A stretch of 19,530 bases of DNA from assembly GCA_015163925.1 (NCBI GenBank), contig JAAOIF010000002.1:1-19530 (forward strand), read 5' to 3'. Positions 1-8,082 of the stretch are shown here, in pieces. The stretch comes from Candidatus Thioglobus sp. (GTDB taxonomy: Bacteria > Pseudomonadota > Gammaproteobacteria > PS1 > Pseudothioglobaceae). The notes beneath the pieces were generated by a model. The model searched no databases. It worked only from the letters and a program-made list of their open reading frames with translations, and had not been told where the DNA came from. How positions within the stretch are numbered: the first letter of the stretch is position 1; each line of letters begins with the position of its first letter. The translations under genes and the position numbers were made by a program.

Positions 1-35
1 TGACCGCCAGAGAAAATGAAGGCTGGTTTAAATAA
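1..35 (+). CDS. nusA: NusA C-terminus (partial, enters from left edge)
   Basis: Frame 3 reads TARENEGWFK and stops with taa at 33-35. Many gammaproteobacterial NusA proteins end in a similar 'TAR..WF' tail, and nusA is the usual gene directly upstream of infB. Only ten codons are visible, so the call rests on this tail plus gene order. NusA is a transcription elongation and termination factor. Confidence 0.65.
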   Translation, partial: TARENEGWFK

Positions 36-69
36 TTTATAAGTTATTGATAATTAAGGCAAAAAAGCT

Positions 70-2397
70 ATGGCACATACAATTCAATCACTTTCTAAAT
101 TGCTCAAAAGGTCGGCGCCGGAAATTATTGCAAGTCTGGCGGCGGCTGGAATTAAGGGCAAAACTGCTACTTCAGATGTTTCCTCAGATGAAATTAAAAT
201 TCTGCGAGGCAGCAAAAAACCTGTCGTCAAAACGCCGGCAAAAGTTCTCAGCGCAGTTGATAAAGAAAAAATCAAGCAAGCAAAAATCGCTTTAGATGCT
301 GGGCGGGCGGCGGATGAAAAATTATCAGAACAAGACGCTAAACGCCAAGAAATGGTGCGTTTGCAAAAACAGCAAGGGCAGGAAAAAACTCAGCAAGAGG
401 CAGCCAAAAAATCAGAATTAGAGTCAAAATCAGAGCCAAAATCAGAGCCAAAAGCAAAACAAAAGGCAGAAGACAAAAAACCAAAACGCCTAAGGAATGC
501 TCCCGGAAATCAGCGAAAACAGTTGCATGTAGCGCATAAAACCAAACGCAAACTGAAGAAAAAAGACCGCACTCGCCTCAGCCAAAAAGTGCAAGACGAA
601 CAAGCGCAGCACGGCTTCCAAAAACCGATTGAAAAAGTAGTGTTAAAAGTGGCTGTGCCGGAGAATATTAAGGTAATAGATTTGGCACAAAAAATGGCAA
701 CAAAAGCCGGCGAAGTGCTGAAAGTGCTGATGGAGATGGGGGTGATGGCAACTCTAAATGATGTAATTGACCAAGACACGGCGCTGCTGGTGGTTGAGGA
801 AATGGGGCATCAGGGGGTTGTTAGCGTGGAGGAAACCGTTGAGGATAAGCTGATTGAGAAGTCAAAACCCGCTGGTAATCAAACTCTAAGGCCGCCGGTG
901 GTAACGATTATGGGGCATGTGGATCACGGCAAAACTTCACTTTTGGATTATATTCGCAAGACTAAAATCAAAGTGGCTGACGCTGAGGCCGGCGGCATTA
1001 CCCAGCATATCGGCGCTTATCAGGTGACTTCAAAGGGCAAAGCTATTACTTTTATTGACACTCCGGGGCATGCGGCGTTTTCCAAAATGCGGGCGCGGGG
1101 GGCGCAATCAACCGATATTGTGGTTTTGGTGGTGGCGGCTGATGACGGGGTGATGCCGCAAACTATTGAGTCTATCAAGCATGCGAAATCCGTTAATGCG
1201 CCGGTGATTGTGGCCCTCAATAAAATTGATAAAGAGGGTGTGGATTTGGAAAAAATCAAGCAAGTGCTTTCAACTCACGAGGTGGTTTCGGAGGAATGGG
1301 GCGGCGATGTAATAATGGTTCCGGTTTCTGCTCACAGTGGCGAGGGCATTGAGGATTTGTTAGACGCAATCTCACTCACAGCGGAGGTTTTGGAGTTTTC
1401 CGCAGTAGCAAAAGCACCGGCAAATGGCATAGTTTTGGAGGCAAAATTAGAAAAAGGTCGCGGCAAAGTTACCACAATTCTGGTGCAATCCGGCACTTTA
1501 CACAAGGGCGATATTATGATTGCCGGCTTTGAATACGGCAAAGTCAAGCAAATTATTGACGACACCGGCAAGACTTTGCAATCCGCCGGACCCTCAATGC
1601 CGGTGGAAGTGTTAGGATTATCCGGCGTGCCGAATGCTGGCGATGAGGTAATAGTTGTGGAATCCGAACGCAAAGCCCGTGAGGTCGCCGCCTTTAGAAA
1701 TAGCAAACAGCGGGAGGCAGAATTGCAAAAACAGCAAGCCTCAAAAATGGAAAATTTTATGCAGAAAATGGAACAAGGCGATGTTTCCACAGTAAATGTA
1801 TTATTAAAATCCGATGTCCGCGGCTCGGCACAGGCGCTGGTGGAGGCGTTAGAAGCGCTTTCAACCGATGAGGTGCGAGTCAAAGTTATCTCCAGCGGTG
1901 TGGGCGGAATCAACAATACTGACATCAGTTTGGCGGCTACCTCCAGCGCTTTGGTGCTTGGATTCAATGTTCGGGCTGATGCTATGGCACGCAAAAACGC
2001 CGATGCTGAAGGGGTTAAAATTGAATATTACTCAATTATTTACAACCTAATTGACGATGTAAAAGCCATTATGAGCGGACTTTTAGCGCCAGAATTAAGC
2101 GAAAATATCATCGGAATTGCATTAGTAAAAGATGTTTTCAAATCGCAAAAATTAGGGGATATTGCCGGCTGTATGGTTGAAGAAGGGGTGGTCAAAAAAG
2201 ACAGCCCGATTCGGGTTTTGCGTGATAGCGTGGTGATTTTTGAGGGCGAATTAGAATCGCTCAGGCGTTTCAAAGACGATGTAAATGAGGTCAAATCAGG
2301 CACCGAATGCGGCATCGGCGTGGCAAATTATAACGACATCAGCGCCGGCGACCAGATTGAAGTTTTTGAGCGAATTGAGAGCGCCAGAAGCTTGTAA
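70..2397 (+). CDS. infB: Translation initiation factor IF-2
   Basis: GTPase that brings initiator fMet-tRNA to the 30S subunit and promotes 50S joining in the cytoplasm. The 775-aa product starts with an IF2 N-terminal domain (residues ~1-50). A highly charged Lys/Glu/Gln-rich linker follows (~70-185), containing short SEPK repeats and a KR-rich stretch. The G domain has P-loop GHVDHGKT at 282-289, DTPGH at 330-334 and NKID at 384-387. The rest matches IF2 domains II-IV and ends about where the family ends. It is shorter than E. coli IF2 (890 aa), with the difference in the variable N-terminal region. The ATG at 70 is chosen because [14 protein letters not shown] is a typical IF2 N-terminus; the 82-aa ORF at 47 is out of frame. 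It lies 34 bases after nusA and 15 bases before rbfA, in the classic nusA-infB-rbfA-truB order. Confidence 0.98.
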   Translation: MAHTIQSLSKLLKRSAPEIIASLAAAGIKGKTATSDVSSDEIKILRGSKKPVVKTPAKVLSAVDKEKIKQAKIALDAGRAADEKLSEQDAKRQEMVRLQKQQGQEKTQQEAAKKSELESKSEPKSEPKAKQKAEDKKPKRLRNAPGNQRKQLHVAHKTKRKLKKKDRTRLSQKVQDEQAQHGFQKPIEKVVLKVAVPENIKVIDLAQKMATKAGEVLKVLMEMGVMATLNDVIDQDTALLVVEEMGHQGVVSVEETVEDKLIEKSKPAGNQTLRPPVVTIMGHVDHGKTSLLDYIRKTKIKVADAEAGGITQHIGAYQVTSKGKAITFIDTPGHAAFSKMRARGAQSTDIVVLVVAADDGVMPQTIESIKHAKSVNAPVIVALNKIDKEGVDLEKIKQVLSTHEVVSEEWGGDVIMVPVSAHSGEGIEDLLDAISLTAEVLEFSAVAKAPANGIVLEAKLEKGRGKVTTILVQSGTLHKGDIMIAGFEYGKVKQIIDDTGKTLQSAGPSMPVEVLGLSGVPNAGDEVIVVESERKAREVAAFRNSKQREAELQKQQASKMENFMQKMEQGDVSTVNVLLKSDVRGSAQALVEALEALSTDEVRVKVISSGVGGINNTDISLAATSSALVLGFNVRADAMARKNADAEGVKIEYYSIIYNLIDDVKAIMSGLLAPELSENIIGIALVKDVFKSQKLGDIAGCMVEEGVVKKDSPIRVLRDSVVIFEGELESLRRFKDDVNEVKSGTECGIGVANYNDISAGDQIEVFERIESARSL

Positions 2398-2412
2398 TTT
2401 TAAATTGCATTT

Positions 2413-2763
2413 ATGCCACAATCACAGCCACAGCAGCCATCTTACCGGATTGAACGCATCAATCAAAGCCTCCGCCGAGAATTAGTATTACTGCTAAAAA
2501 ATCAGACCAAAGACCCCAGATTACAAGGGATTTCGGTCACTGATGTGTTGGCAAGTCGCGATTTAAGCAGTGCCAAAATTTTCTACACGGTGGCTGAATC
2601 CGAGCGAGAAAAAGTAGCGCCACTTTTAACTCAGGCGGCAGGTTTTTTTCGCAAGCGGCTGGCTAAAAATCTGGATTTACGCCACACTCCGGCGCTCAAA
2701 TTTATCTACGATTCAGCCCCAAATACCGGCGCGCGGATTGAAGAATTGCTTGCTAAAATTTGA
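2413..2763 (+). CDS. rbfA: 30S ribosome-binding factor RbfA
   Basis: Small ribosome-assembly factor that binds the 30S subunit and helps mature the 5' end of 16S rRNA. The 116-aa length is normal for the family. The sequence shows the expected KH-like pattern: RIERINQSLRREL near the N-terminus, then KDPRL, then a late segment with RHTPALKF and IYDSAPNTGARIEELL. A short Gln/Pro-rich leader (MPQSQPQQPS) precedes the conserved RIERIN start, so the N-terminus could be a few residues shorter, but no better in-frame ATG is visible. It sits between infB and truB, which confirms the assignment, and truB begins four bases after its stop, suggesting translational coupling. Confidence 0.96.
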   Translation: MPQSQPQQPSYRIERINQSLRRELVLLLKNQTKDPRLQGISVTDVLASRDLSSAKIFYTVAESEREKVAPLLTQAAGFFRKRLAKNLDLRHTPALKFIYDSAPNTGARIEELLAKI

Positions 2764-2767
2764 TTAA

Positions 2768-3667
2768 ATGTCAAGGCGACACCCGACCGGCAGAGATATT
2801 AACGGAATTATCCTATTGGATAAGGCTTCTGGGCTGACCTCAAATGCTGCTTTGCAAAAAGTCAAGCGACTTTTTAATGCTAATAAAGCCGGTCACACTG
2901 GGGCGCTGGACCCGTTGGCAAGTGGGATTTTGCCGATTTGCTTGGGGCAGGCGACTAAAATTGCGCAGTTTTTATTAGCCGATGATAAGTGTTATCTGGT
3001 TCGTGGGCGTTTTGGGCAAAATACTGATACTGCCGATTGTGAGGGCAAAATCACTCAGCAGCGGGCTTTTGAGCATTTACGGCTAAGTGAAATTAAGGCT
3101 TGTGTTCAGAGTTTTGTTGGCGATATTTTGCAAGTTCCGCCGATGTTTTCAGCGCTGAAAAAAGACGGCCAGCCGTTGTATAAATTAGCCAGACAAGGGC
3201 TGAAAATTGAGCGGCAGCCACGACCGGTGAGCATTTATAAAATCAAATATTTGGGCTATGAAAATGGGATTTTGAGCCTTGAGGTCGCTTGCTCAAAAGG
3301 CACTTATATCCGCACTTTGATTGAAGATATTGGCAATAAACTCGGCTGCGGGGCAGTAGTAATTGAGCTGCGGCGGATTGGTTTTTCGCAGTTTGAAATT
3401 GCTCAAAGTATTAAATTTGATGATTTGGAAAAACTCAAAACTGATGATTATAAAATGTTGGATTTGCAGCTTTTGCCGAGTGAAAAAATGCTAACTTTTG
3501 AGAGTATTTTTTTGGATAAATTACAAAGTATTGAAATTAGTTTTGGCAGAAAAATTAGTGTTAAAAGTGCTGATAATTTGGTTAAAATATTTGATGAAAA
3601 ATCTGTTTTTTTAGGAATTGGACAAGTGGAAAATGGCGTTTTGCAGCCGAAAAGATTATTTATATAA
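2768..3667 (+). CDS. truB: tRNA pseudouridine-55 synthase TruB
   Basis: Converts U55 in the T loop of tRNAs to pseudouridine. The 299-aa protein begins with the family pattern GIILLDKASGLTSN and carries GHTGALDPLASGILPICLGQ. The catalytic aspartate in GALDPLA is residue 48, the same number as in E. coli TruB. Further family segments are VPPMFSALKKDGQPLYKLAR and the YIRTLIEDIG motif. The N-terminal catalytic domain is well conserved. From about residue 225 the C-terminal part becomes Lys/Ile/Phe-rich and I cannot match it in detail, as is usual for the variable C-terminal region. It is the last recognisable gene of the nusA-infB-rbfA-truB series. The common downstream partner rpsO is absent; an unrecognised gene follows after eight bases. 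Confidence 0.97.
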   Translation: MSRRHPTGRDINGIILLDKASGLTSNAALQKVKRLFNANKAGHTGALDPLASGILPICLGQATKIAQFLLADDKCYLVRGRFGQNTDTADCEGKITQQRAFEHLRLSEIKACVQSFVGDILQVPPMFSALKKDGQPLYKLARQGLKIERQPRPVSIYKIKYLGYENGILSLEVACSKGTYIRTLIEDIGNKLGCGAVVIELRRIGFSQFEIAQSIKFDDLEKLKTDDYKMLDLQLLPSEKMLTFESIFLDKLQSIEISFGRKISVKSADNLVKIFDEKSVFLGIGQVENGVLQPKRLFI

Positions 3668-3675
3668 CAAAAATT

Positions 3676-4302
3676 ATGAGCAAAAAAGAGGCCTTAGTCG
3701 GCTATTATTTTAACAACAATTTGATGCATTCAATCAAGGGCGACCAGAGCCTGCGAGAGAGTGTTTATAACCGTCAGCGGGCGTTTAATAGTGTTGATGA
3801 AAATATTATTGAGCTCTCAAAAGTTTGGTTATATTTGCTGCTGGAAACCGGCGCATATCGTTTGGTGATTGGGCTAAATAATGCTGAGGTGCAGGTGGCA
3901 AGCGTGTTTGACCCATTTAATACTGAGGTGCATTTGGCGGATGATTTGCTCAAATCCGACTATGTGGATTTTCATTTTAACAAGATTGATTTGCAAGCTA
4001 AAAGCCGGCTGATTAAGCGAATTTATCAGCTGCTTGAAAGTGATGAAACCTTTGATTTGCTTGGGGCTGAGTGGCAAAAATCACTACTTGAACGCAACAA
4101 AAAAATGCAAGCTCTGACCAATGTAAATGACTTGGAATTTATCCTGCAAAACATCAAAAAACTGCGCTATTTGGAGGGCTATTATCTGCGCTCTATTACC
4201 ATTAATTTGTTTAATTCAACGGTCTCAATGTCGTTTAATTGTGACGGCACGCAGATTATGTCGCATAAAAAATTCAAGGAATTTATCAAGGAATATTTAT
4301 AA
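3676..4302 (+). CDS. Hypothetical protein (208 aa), unrecognised
   Basis: I do not recognise the family. The start MSKKEALVGYYFNN follows truB by eight bases and the stop lies 15 bases before purD, so it is probably co-transcribed with both. The protein is soluble in appearance: no signal peptide and no long hydrophobic stretch. It has many acidic and aromatic residues, a Lys/Arg-rich helix-like segment around residues 112-160 (RLIKRIYQLLES through LLERNKKMQAL), and a Tyr/Phe-rich segment near YLEGYYLRSITINLF. There is no obvious metal-binding or nucleotide-binding motif. Base composition and codon choice look like the neighbours. It could be a lineage-specific gene; function unknown. The frame is open over its whole length and fits tightly between its neighbours, which supports it being real. 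Confidence 0.8.
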   Translation: MSKKEALVGYYFNNNLMHSIKGDQSLRESVYNRQRAFNSVDENIIELSKVWLYLLLETGAYRLVIGLNNAEVQVASVFDPFNTEVHLADDLLKSDYVDFHFNKIDLQAKSRLIKRIYQLLESDETFDLLGAEWQKSLLERNKKMQALTNVNDLEFILQNIKKLRYLEGYYLRSITINLFNSTVSMSFNCDGTQIMSHKKFKEFIKEYL

Positions 4303-4317
4303 AATGTTGAATAAATA

Positions 4318-5586
4318 ATGAAAGTTTTAATCATCGGCGGCGGCGGAAGAGAGCATGCTTTGGCTTGGCAATGTGCTAAATTTGCTGAGGTGGCTGGCGT
4401 ATTTGTTGCCCCCGGAAACGCTGGCACGGCGCTGGAAAACAAGATTACAAATATTAATATTGAGCCTGAAAATATTGATAAATTGATTATTTTTGCCCAA
4501 GAAAACTCCATTGATATTACTATTGTCGGCCCTGAAGCGCCGTTGGTTTTGGGAATTGTGGATAAGTTTTCAGCAGCCGGTTTGGCAATTTTTGGACCGA
4601 CAAAAGCCGCCGCCGAGCTGGAAGGCTCAAAGGCATTTTGCAAAGATTTTTTAGTCCGCCATAACATTCCGACCGCCTTCTACGGCGTGTTTTCAGAGGT
4701 CGCCCCAGCACTTGAATATGTGCATGAAAAAGGCACGCCGATTGTAATAAAAGCCGATGGCTTGGCGGCTGGCAAGGGCGTTATTATTGCCGAAAATGAG
4801 GCGCAAGCGGCGGCGGCAATTCGCTCTATGCTCAAGGGAAATCGCTTTGGTGAAGCCGGTTCTCGGGTGGTAATTGAGGAATTTTTATCCGGCGAGGAAG
4901 CCAGTTTTATCGTTATGGTTGATGGTGAAAATATTCTGCCGATGGCAACTTCACAAGACCACAAAGCCCGTGATAACGGCGATTCAGGCCCTAACACCGG
5001 CGGCATGGGGGCATATTCTCCAGCGCCGATTGTGACTGCTGAGATTTTTGCTTTGGTGATGGAAAAAGTCATCCGCCCGACCGTCTCCGGAATGGCGGCT
5101 GAGGGCAAGCCTTACACCGGTTTTTTGTATGCTGGACTGATGATTTATGGGCAAAATCAGTTCAAAGTTTTGGAATATAATTGCCGTTTTGGCGACCCTG
5201 AAACTCAGCCGATTATGATGCGTTTGCAATCAAATTTGGCGGATTTATGCCTGCTGGCAACTGCTAAAAAATTGGATAAAGCAAATGTCAAATGGGACGA
5301 GAAAGCCTGTCTGGGCGTGGTTTTAGCGGCAAACGGTTATCCGGATTCTTACCAGTCCGGCGAAATTATTAACTTGCCAGACGACAGCGCTGAGGCAAAA
5401 ATATTCCACGCCGGCACGCGCTTAGAAAACGGCAAAATCCTCAGCAGCGGCGGGCGAGTTTTATGCGCCACAGCACTCGGCGACAGCACCAAACAGGCGC
5501 AAAAAAATGCCTATGATTTACTCAAAAAAATCAACTGGCCCGGCGCTTATTATCGAAATGATATTGGTTTTAAGGCAACGGATTAA
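4318..5586 (+). CDS. purD: Phosphoribosylamine-glycine ligase (GAR synthetase)
   Basis: Second step of de novo purine synthesis: joins glycine to 5-phosphoribosylamine using ATP. The 422-aa length is typical. The N-terminal Rossmann-like domain opens with MKVLIIGGGGREHALAW and contains IVGPEAPLVLGI. The ATP-grasp region shows IKADGLAAGKGV, then HKARDNGDSGPNTGGMGAY beginning at residue 215, and NCRFGDPETQPIM. The C-terminal domain includes GVVLAANGYP and a late SSGGRVLCATALG. The assignment is secure. It lies between the unknown 208-aa gene and rnhB, which starts nine bases after its stop. No purine-sensing leader or operator is visible in the short upstream gap. Confidence 0.98.
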   Translation: MKVLIIGGGGREHALAWQCAKFAEVAGVFVAPGNAGTALENKITNINIEPENIDKLIIFAQENSIDITIVGPEAPLVLGIVDKFSAAGLAIFGPTKAAAELEGSKAFCKDFLVRHNIPTAFYGVFSEVAPALEYVHEKGTPIVIKADGLAAGKGVIIAENEAQAAAAIRSMLKGNRFGEAGSRVVIEEFLSGEEASFIVMVDGENILPMATSQDHKARDNGDSGPNTGGMGAYSPAPIVTAEIFALVMEKVIRPTVSGMAAEGKPYTGFLYAGLMIYGQNQFKVLEYNCRFGDPETQPIMMRLQSNLADLCLLATAKKLDKANVKWDEKACLGVVLAANGYPDSYQSGEIINLPDDSAEAKIFHAGTRLENGKILSSGGRVLCATALGDSTKQAQKNAYDLLKKINWPGAYYRNDIGFKATD

Positions 5587-5595
5587 GGCTTATAA

Positions 5596-6168
5596 ATGAT
5601 TATTGTCGGCGTGGATGAGGTCGGGAGAGGCTGTCTGGTGGGCAATGTGGTGGCGGCGGCGGTGATTTTGGCGGATGATTTTTGCCCGCCGGAGCTGACT
5701 GATTCTAAAAAACTTAGCGCTAAAAAGCGTGAAATTTTATACTCTCAAATCACGCAAAAATGCCGCTGGGCTGTGGGTCAGGCGAGTGCTGGAGAGATTG
5801 ATGAAATTAATATTTTGCAAGCCACAATGCTGGCGATGAGACGGGCTGTGGCGGCTTTGGAATTTGAATATGATAGAGTTTTGGTGGATGGAAATCAGTG
5901 TCCAGATTTGGAAAATTGCCAAGCGATTATTAAGGGAGATTTGAGCGAGCCGGCGATTTCTGCGGCATCAATTATTGCAAAAGTAACTCGTGATAAGCAG
6001 ATGTTTGAATTGGATAAAAGCTATCCACAGTACGGGTTTTCGCGGCATAAGGGGTATGGCACAAAACAGCATTTGGCGGCTTTGGAAAAGTATGGATTAC
6101 TGCAAAAACAGCACCGATTTTCGTTTGCTCCGGTGAGGCGAATTGCCGCTAAAACAGTAATAACTTAA
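5596..6168 (+). CDS. rnhB: Ribonuclease HII
   Basis: Cleaves the RNA strand of RNA-DNA hybrids and nicks at single ribonucleotides in DNA. The 190-aa product has the N-terminal GVDEVGRG motif (D7, E8), LVDGNQ (D98) and KGD (D115), giving the expected DE-D-D active site, plus [12 protein letters not shown] and [14 protein letters not shown]. The motif after GRG reads CLVG rather than the common PLAG, a mild divergence near the active site that leaves the catalytic acids intact. It is the last gene of the plus-strand core run. Its stop overlaps the stop codon of the converging lipoprotein gene by three bases, leaving no room for a separate terminator. Confidence 0.97.
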   Translation: MIIVGVDEVGRGCLVGNVVAAAVILADDFCPPELTDSKKLSAKKREILYSQITQKCRWAVGQASAGEIDEINILQATMLAMRRAVAALEFEYDRVLVDGNQCPDLENCQAIIKGDLSEPAISAASIIAKVTRDKQMFELDKSYPQYGFSRHKGYGTKQHLAALEKYGLLQKQHRFSFAPVRRIAAKTVIT

Positions 6169-6926
6169 AATCTTGTGCCGCTTGTGGGGGAGTTGCTCAA
6201 TTTATCAATTTGCTCTTGAATCTGGCGTTCTTGCTGGCGAATGAGTGATTTTTGTTGTTCTAATTCTTGTTTTTGTGCATCAATTTCTATTTGTCTTTTT
6301 GCTTCTAATTCACGCCTTTCCTGCGCTTTAATTTCGGCAATCGGTCTGGAATTTAAGTATTCAAAAACCTTGATAATTTGCTTTACGCCGCTGACTTGTT
6401 TGGCGATTCTGACTGCTTCTTTTGCCTCTCTTTTGGTCACTTTTCCCATTAAATAAACGCTTTGATTTTCGGTTGTGAGGCGCACATGGGCTGGGTGAAA
6501 AACATCTTGATTGTAAAATAAAGCCTTGATTCCGGTGGTAATGAAAGTGTCTTTAGCCCTTGAAAGTATTGAGCTTGTGGGCGAAATTTGGGTTTCATTA
6601 ATAATTTCTACAACTTGCGGCACGCGCTCGGTAATCAAATTATTAATAAGAGTTTTGTGTGATTCTTGGGCGACTTCGCCGGTAATTAAAACTTTGGATT
6701 CATAGGTCAGAAAGTTCAAATGAGCGTCTTTTAGCTCAGTATTTTCGCCTTGATAAATTGCATCATACAGTTTCAAATACAAAGTATTATCATCCAAAAT
6801 TGTGCCAAAACTGCGGCGGTCGCTTTGAAGATTTATGGCAGTATGAGCGGCGGAAACATTTCCAGTAGGACTGCTGCAAGCGCCAAGCAGCAACAGAATT
6901 AGAGTTATTGTAAGAGTTTTTAACAT
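6165..6926 (-). CDS. dolP: Dual BON-domain outer-membrane lipoprotein, DolP (YraP)-like
   Basis: Likely an envelope-integrity lipoprotein. The first 17 residues form a lipoprotein signal peptide with lipobox LGAC, so Cys17 would be lipidated. Two BON-type repeats follow: about 48-112, with the hydrophobic core [11 protein letters not shown], and about 120-192, with [22 protein letters not shown] and [12 protein letters not shown]. After the second repeat comes a Glu/Gln/Lys/Arg-rich tail (~198-245) that looks like a coiled coil and is not part of E. coli DolP (191 aa). The gene sits 12 bases after yraN on the same strand. In E. coli the order is rsmI, lpoA, yraN, diaA, dolP, so this is a shortened version of that neighbourhood with diaA missing here. 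Membrane assignment comes from the signal peptide; function is inferred from the family. Confidence 0.88.
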   Translation of the reverse strand: MLKTLTITLILLLLGACSSPTGNVSAAHTAINLQSDRRSFGTILDDNTLYLKLYDAIYQGENTELKDAHLNFLTYESKVLITGEVAQESHKTLINNLITERVPQVVEIINETQISPTSSILSRAKDTFITTGIKALFYNQDVFHPAHVRLTTENQSVYLMGKVTKREAKEAVRIAKQVSGVKQIIKVFEYLNSRPIAEIKAQERRELEAKRQIEIDAQKQELEQQKSLIRQQERQIQEQIDKLSNSPTSGTRF

Positions 6927-6938
6927 TTGAAATTACCT

Positions 6939-7304
6939 CTAAAAAGCATTTTTAATCCAATTAATTTTAGGATATTTTAAATCAGATTCCACTCCAACAA
7001 CATCAAATCTACAGGTAAAATTTTCATATTTTTGCTGATGTTGTAAATAATGCTGGGCAGTTTTGGTGATTTTCGCTTGTTTTTTGTAATTAACGGTCTC
7101 AGCAGCATCGCCAAATTTAGTATTTTGACGATAACGAACTTCAATAAAAACCAGCTCATTGTCGGCTTTATCAAGCATAATAAGATCTATTTCACCCAAA
7201 GGCGTTAGATAATTTTGAGTAATAAATTTCAGCCCTTGCTTAGATAAATATTTCAGCGCAATGGTCTCCGCCTGATTGCCGATTTGGCGCTTAAAACTAA
7301 ACAT
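6939..7304 (-). CDS. yraN: YraN family (UPF0102) nuclease-fold protein
   Basis: A 121-aa member of UPF0102, a family with an endonuclease-like fold and uncertain role. Visible hallmarks are the N-terminal GNQAETIALKYLSKQGL, the acidic motif GEIDLIM and VFIEVRYR, then a KITKTAQHYL helix and RFDVVGV. These match the PD-(D/E)XK-like core. It is followed 12 bases downstream by the DolP-like gene. Its start codon lies only five bases from the first ATG of the divergent rsmI remnant, so promoters for either direction would have to lie inside coding sequence. The family is certain; the biological role is not. Confidence 0.95.
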   Translation of the reverse strand: MFSFKRQIGNQAETIALKYLSKQGLKFITQNYLTPLGEIDLIMLDKADNELVFIEVRYRQNTKFGDAAETVNYKKQAKITKTAQHYLQHQQKYENFTCRFDVVGVESDLKYPKINWIKNAF

Positions 7305-7309
7305 AAATT

Positions 7310-7345
7310 ATGCCAGAAATTATGCCAGAAATTATGCCAGAAATT
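7310..7345 (+). repeat. Three tandem 12-base units each carrying an in-frame ATG
   Basis: The unit ATGCCAGAAATT occurs three times exactly at 7310, 7322 and 7334, followed by ATGCTATATATT at 7346. Each unit is four codons (MPEI), so the repeat adds or removes in-frame start codons ahead of the conserved RsmI N-terminus MLYIVATPIGN. It looks like slippage-type expansion at the start of rsmI. Seen directly in the sequence. Confidence 0.95.
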
Positions 7346-7402
7346 ATGCTATATATTGTTGCCACACCGATTGGAAATTTAGATGACATTAGCTTTAGGG
7401 CG
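7310..7402 (+). pseudogene. rsmI: RsmI N-terminal remnant (16S rRNA 2'-O-methyltransferase)
   Basis: After the MPEI repeats the frame reads MLYIVATPIGNLDDISFRA, which is the diagnostic N-terminus of RsmI, the enzyme that methylates C1402 of 16S rRNA. Homology stops there. The frame stays open to 7612 but only as an out-of-frame reading of the LysE-type gene (tyrosine-, cysteine- and phenylalanine-rich with no RsmI motifs). The intact enzyme is about 280 aa, so roughly 90% is missing. Its position next to yraN agrees with the E. coli order rsmI-lpoA-yraN. The junction lies at about 7400-7408, judged by where the two homologies change over. This is either a true disruption or an assembly join. 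Confidence 0.85.
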
Positions 7403-7988
7403 ATATTTAGTTTATCCGTTTTTTGGCTTTGCATTTGCAACCAGTATAACGCCAGGTCCGAACAATATCATGTTGTCCGCCTCTGGCGTGAATTACGGTT
7501 TTTTAAAAACAATGCCGCATTTACTGGGTATTGCTACAGGTTTTTTTACATTAATGCTCGGCATTGCTTTTGGATTAGACGCTTTGTTTCAAACCAATTC
7601 ATTGTTGCATGAAATTTTAAAGTATTTAGGCTCTGCATATTTATTGTACTTAGCTTGGAAAATTGCCACTAGCAAGGCGTCAAGTGTAGAAGTTAACGAT
7701 AAGAAAATTACATTCTTAAATGCGATGTTGTTCCAATTTTTTAATCCTAAAGTTTGGGGCATGTCTTTGACTGCCATGTCGTCTTTTACAGTTCAAGGAA
7801 GCCAATATCAGTTGTCGGCAATATTGATAGCATTAAGTTTTGTTATTATTTATTTATTTTGTGGCTCACTTTGGATTGTTTTCGGTATGGCTATTAGAAA
7901 AGTTTTAAAAAATGAAAAAACGCATAATATGTTCAATATCGCCATGGGTATTTTGTTGGCATTGACTGTGCCCATGATTATTTATTAG
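7383..7988 (+). CDS. LysE/RhtB-family amino-acid exporter
   Basis: Inner-membrane exporter family for amino acids or related metabolites; substrate not predictable. The 201-aa protein carries the family signature ATSITPGPNNIMLSASGVNYG near the N-terminus, then hydrophobic segments at about 38-62, 70-88, 108-130, 140-165 and 180-200, and the mid-protein FQFFNPKVWGMSL motif. The only suitable start is the ATG at 7383, which lies inside the rsmI remnant in another reading frame. The first ~9 residues (MTLALGRYL) are therefore encoded by former rsmI DNA. A GGA about ten bases before this ATG could act as a weak ribosome-binding site. Apart from the borrowed start, length and motifs look complete. 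Codon use resembles the rest of the window. Confidence 0.9.
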   Translation: MTLALGRYLVYPFFGFAFATSITPGPNNIMLSASGVNYGFLKTMPHLLGIATGFFTLMLGIAFGLDALFQTNSLLHEILKYLGSAYLLYLAWKIATSKASSVEVNDKKITFLNAMLFQFFNPKVWGMSLTAMSSFTVQGSQYQLSAILIALSFVIIYLFCGSLWIVFGMAIRKVLKNEKTHNMFNIAMGILLALTVPMIIY

Positions 7989-7989
7989 T

Positions 7990-8082
7990 TTATGAATTAT
8001 TTTTTTTCAGATAACTATTATCAGTCAAGACATCTGCAAACTTGTTCAGAATGACAATGGTTTGCTCAGGGTCAGTTTTCAT
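7990..8082 (-). CDS. 30-aa ORF overlapping the mpl stop, unrecognised, probably truncated
   Basis: Its ATG at 8082-8080 overlaps the mpl tga stop in the arrangement ATGA, as expected for a gene translationally coupled to mpl. It encodes MKTDPEQTIVILNKFADVLT and ten more residues, ending at 7990-7992. The first part looks like an ordinary soluble protein start; the last residues are Lys/Asn-rich and run up to the exporter stop. I read it as the first ~25 codons of a gene that once followed mpl and has lost its remainder. Identity unknown. Confidence 0.4.
   Translation of the reverse strand: MKTDPEQTIVILNKFADVLTDNSYLKKNNS

Noticed and set aside
400..485. Lys/Glu/Pro-rich repetitive stretch in infB as an inserted repeat
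   Set aside because: Low-complexity charged linkers between the N-terminal and G domains are normal in IF-2.
1332..1994. 220-codon open frame antisense to infB
   Set aside because: It lies wholly opposite conserved infB domains, has Ser/Thr-rich composition typical of a mirrored frame and no recognisable motif or start signal.
4182..4667. 161-codon minus-strand frame across the purD start
   Set aside because: Shadow of purD and of the preceding gene; no family resemblance.
7403..7612. Continuation of the rsmI frame as a 100-aa protein
   Set aside because: Beyond 7402 the frame is an off-frame reading of the exporter gene and contains no RsmI motif.
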